From assembly GCF_000219625.1 (NCBI RefSeq), contig NC_018218.1:2790001-2854000 (forward strand): a DNA stretch of 64,000 nucleotides, in the 5' to 3' direction. Position 1 is the first letter of the stretch. Each line of letters opens with the position of its first letter. The notes under the pieces were generated by a model, which worked only from the letters and a program-made list of their open reading frames with translations, was not told the DNA's origin and made no database searches. The DNA comes from Zymoseptoria tritici IPO323. Its lineage: Eukaryota > Ascomycota > Dothideomycetes > Mycosphaerellales > Mycosphaerellaceae. Shown here one piece after another: positions 61,232 to 64,000 of this stretch. A program made the position numbers and the translations under genes.

Positions 61232-63406
61232 TCATCGCTCCTCCTTTGCTCGCTTCTTCGAAAAGCTCAGCGTACTCTGACTGGCCTCCCGCTTATGCGC
61301 AGCCCTCGTCGGCGTCTTCTTGCTCCCTCCATCCGTCGCAGCAGCACCAGCCTTCTTCTTCGGCGTACCACCGTCCTCCACCTTGACCTGCTTTTCCTTC
61401 TTCGGCGTCTTCCCTCCCGCTTCTTCCTCCTCATGCCCCTCCCCACCATCCGCATCACTCCACGTCTCCAACCCTCCCGGCCCACCATTCTTGCCCTCTG
61501 TCGGACCCTCCCCATCATCCTCAAACAGCGCCTTCCAGCTCCCATCCATGACCTGCTTCGCATCTCCATACAACTTGACCTCATACGCCTTCTTCATCCC
61601 CGCCAAACAAACGTCCCTCCGCTGCGCAAAGTCAAACATCGGTTTCGGATACACTTTCACTCCATCCGCTTCCTTCTCACTCCCATCACCTTTGATCAGC
61701 ACCTTCGCCTTTTTCTGGTCGACGATCGGCGCCTTGTGCGGTTCGTAAATATACTTCTTCGGCATGTCCGCGAGTTCGGGCACGTATTTTCGAATATACG
61801 CCCCTTCGTCATCCCATTTCTTGCCGAATGCGACGGGGCTATAGCAGCGGTAGAACTGGGCGAAGAAGGCCGTGCAGCTGAGCCACTGCCAGTTCCCGAT
61901 ATTGCAGGCGGCTTCGTGGTCGATGAGCAGCTCCTCGAAGACTTCTGCGCCGCGTTCCCAGCTGATGTAACACCCACCACGGGTGAGGAAACAGGCGACG
62001 GAGTGTCGGGCGAGATGGTGGATCCAGCCTTCCTGTCGAAGTTGGCGCATGATCGCGTCGATCCAGGGGAAGCCGGTGGTACCGTTCGACCAGCGCTTGA
62101 ACCATTCGTCTGCCTCGGGGCTGTCGACTTCATATTCACCTGTGATGAGGCGTGAGGCGGTGTTGACTTTGCTGGGCAGATGCCATGGGATGAAGCGACA
62201 GTGAGGGTTGTTGTAGGTTTGGCCGAAGGACCATCCGAGGGACGCTTGGGCGCCGAAGTACATGTCGCGGAAGAGGAGTTGGCCGATGAGCGATTCCGGG
62301 GGTGAGGAGGTGGGTTGTTTGGACTTTTTGCGTTTTTCGATGATGTCTTGCACGCGGTGGTAGAACTGTATTCTTGTGTCAGTCCGATGTTGATGACTTG
62401 AGTTAGCGACTTGGAGGACTGACATAGCGGACACTGAGCGCGCCAAAGTGGAGGTAAGGCGAGGTCAGGAAAGTGGATTGAGGCTCAAACGCAGCGGGTG
62501 ACGTCTTGGGCTTCTCAAACGTGCCGGTGTAGTCCTCGTCCTTCAGAATTCCTTCGAGCTGCTTCAGCCCGATGGTCTCGCCGCCTCGATGTTGCGTCGT
62601 CTAGCCTCGGTCAGTATCGCATCTTCTCGAATCGACAATGGTCACTCACAGCAACAGGCATGCCCAACTCCTCCAACGAAGGCACCGCAAAATCACCCTT
62701 CGGTCCCGCAACCCCAGACCCGTACGATCCATCTTCACCCTCTCGAAACTTCTCATTGAAATCCGGCTTCGTCTTCGGCTGCGTCTGCTCAAAATCCAAA
62801 CTCATATCACCCGGATCAGGAATCTTCTTCGGAGCATCAATCGGTTTCTCGACCTCACCAATCTTGTCTCCCGCCGCTTCCAGCTGCTTGATCGTCATGG
62901 TCGGCTTGTTGCCATTCTTCTTGACAATCTCATCACTATCCCACAACGTTCGCCCAAATTTGGTGATGACCTCCACACCCGCTTCCCTAGCAGACTCCAA
63001 GACCTGCTCATCTCTCTGCCGTCCATACGCATCCGTGTCCTTCTCAAACACCAGATGAGATATCTTCCACGCCTTGAACAATTTCGGTAACAATGTTACG
63101 GCCGGTTCACGCAGGACGAAGAGTTGACTTTTCTTGTTGATCTTGGTGATGCTTTGAGAGACGTCGTTCATGCAGTCGATGAGGAATTGCCAGCGGTTGA
63201 CGCCGACGCGGGCGTGGTAGACATAGTGGCTGTCCCAGCACCAGATTGGATAGAATGCTTCCGGGTTGAGATCTAGAGCTGATTTCAAGGCGGGAGAATC
63301 ATGGAGACGAAGATCTGTCCTGAACCTGTGGTGTTGTTAGATTTGGGGGTTGGTGTCCTTGTACAGAGGGTGGATCTGACCAGTAGAGGACCCGTGGTTT
63401 AGGCAT
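61232..63406 (-). CDS. Cryptochrome / (6-4) photolyase family flavoprotein
   Basis: Four exons: 63406-63381, 63325-62650, 62600-62424, 62365-61232, giving 670 residues. Junctions restore the conserved segments VLYW/FRTDLRLHDSPALK, MPVA/TTQHRGGETIG and LSVRY/FYHRVQD. The N-terminal half is the alpha/beta antenna domain, the C-terminal half the FAD domain: YLHFGALSVR, GFPWIDAIMRQLRQEGWIHHLARHSVACFLTRG, and EAACNIGNWQWLSCTAFF. The His-rich HHLARH segment and WLSC end place it with (6-4) photolyases and animal-type cryptochromes, like Cercospora PHL1. It repairs UV lesions with blue light and may sense light. The last 110 residues are Lys-rich, disordered and nuclear-type (TPKKEKQVK, SKKRAKEER). 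Confidence 0.92.
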
Positions 63407-64000
63407 TGTGTATAGTGGATACAAACTTGAATTTACTGGTTTGTACGACACTCAGCAGGATAAATACCAGATCCAATGCTTGCAGATGTGCTCTGCAACA
63501 CTGCATGCCATTGAACGCAGGAGAGGAGTCCAGCCAAAAGTGGTGATGTAATCGTCCAGTGCCCTGCATTGTACCTGACTTTGAAATCGCCAACTTCGTT
63601 CTTCCAACGGTCAACTTCTCTGGCATTTCAGGACAATAGGCGTGTCACGAACATATGAGTGGGGACATTGTGGTGCAAGTCTCCTGTAAAGCTCCCGTTT
63701 CTCGCGGCCTGCAGGAGGTAGAACTAAGCAAAGCCAACCATGAATCCTTGTGCTTCATCGACCAGCGAGAACACGGGTTGTTTGGACGGAACGGAAAAAG
63801 TCATTACCTTCCTCAGCACTCTGCAATCTGTCGTGAAGGAAAGAGACAGTCCAAACTTCTGATCTCTGCCACCCTTGTCTGTCTCTCCAGATCTTCCGCA
63901 GGGAAGTGTGAATCTGGCCCGATGAGATGACCGTACTTTTCCCAGTGGCTTTGTATTTTTAGCATTCGAGCCGTGTCCGGGAGTTCGGCGGGTGTGGGTC
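63407..64000. other. Upstream region of the photolyase gene
   Basis: 594 bp to the window end. A 91-codon plus-strand open frame at 63655-63930 has no start context or features that support a gene. Light-responsive promoter elements may be here, but none was identified with confidence. Confidence 0.4.

Noticed and set aside
63655..63930. 91-codon open frame near the window end
   Set aside because: No domain, no splice partners visible, window ends before context can be judged.

Overview
The window is nuclear DNA of a filamentous ascomycete, probably a dothideomycete. The genes carry short introns (about 49-131 bp, most 50-63) with CTAAC/CTGAC-like branch sites. The proteins are typical of Pezizomycotina: a Zn2Cys6 regulator, a DUF2985 membrane protein, Afi1, DUF3074, secreted GH3 and GH27 enzymes and a photolyase. 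The transposons carry the C-to-T / G-to-A damage expected of repeat-induced point mutation (RIP). The species assignment is inference.

Layout. 1-9840 is a RIP-degraded repeat block with no live gene. It holds a complete Ty3/gypsy chromovirus (479-7278; 329-bp LTRs, 5-bp target duplication) with an extra antisense reading frame between pol and the 3' LTR, nested in older decayed repeat DNA. 9840-29740 is gene-rich: a kinase-like protein, a small Mutator-type non-autonomous element, a GH3 enzyme, DUF2985, AFI1, a myosin-light-chain-like EF-hand protein, a SIRT4-like sirtuin, a Cys-rich protein, EFG1 and a DUF676 lipase. 29902-33931 is a complete but dead Mutator-like (MULE) transposon with 43-bp terminal inverted repeats and a 9-bp target duplication, sitting in the short promoter shared by two divergent genes. 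34051-63406 is gene-rich again: a SEA4/MIOS homologue, a TPR-DnaJ co-chaperone, a secreted repeat protein, a GH27 alpha-galactosidase, DUF3074, xylulokinase, a PIN/RGG protein, an SDR, a Zn2Cys6 regulator, a coiled-coil protein, mitochondrial IleRS, a NYN-like/CCCH protein and a cryptochrome/(6-4) photolyase.

The genes do not form an obvious pathway cluster. Three are carbohydrate genes (GH3, GH27, xylulokinase) but lie far apart with housekeeping genes between them. Gene models were joined by hand from splice signals, reading phase and family resemblance; 23 introns were placed, two of them GC-AG. No tRNA, rRNA or CRISPR array was recognised. The strongest candidates for something undescribed are the antisense Cys-rich frame inside the chromovirus, the coiled-coil/NYN-like/CCCH protein with a Regnase-like layout, and the MULE that splits a bidirectional promoter.
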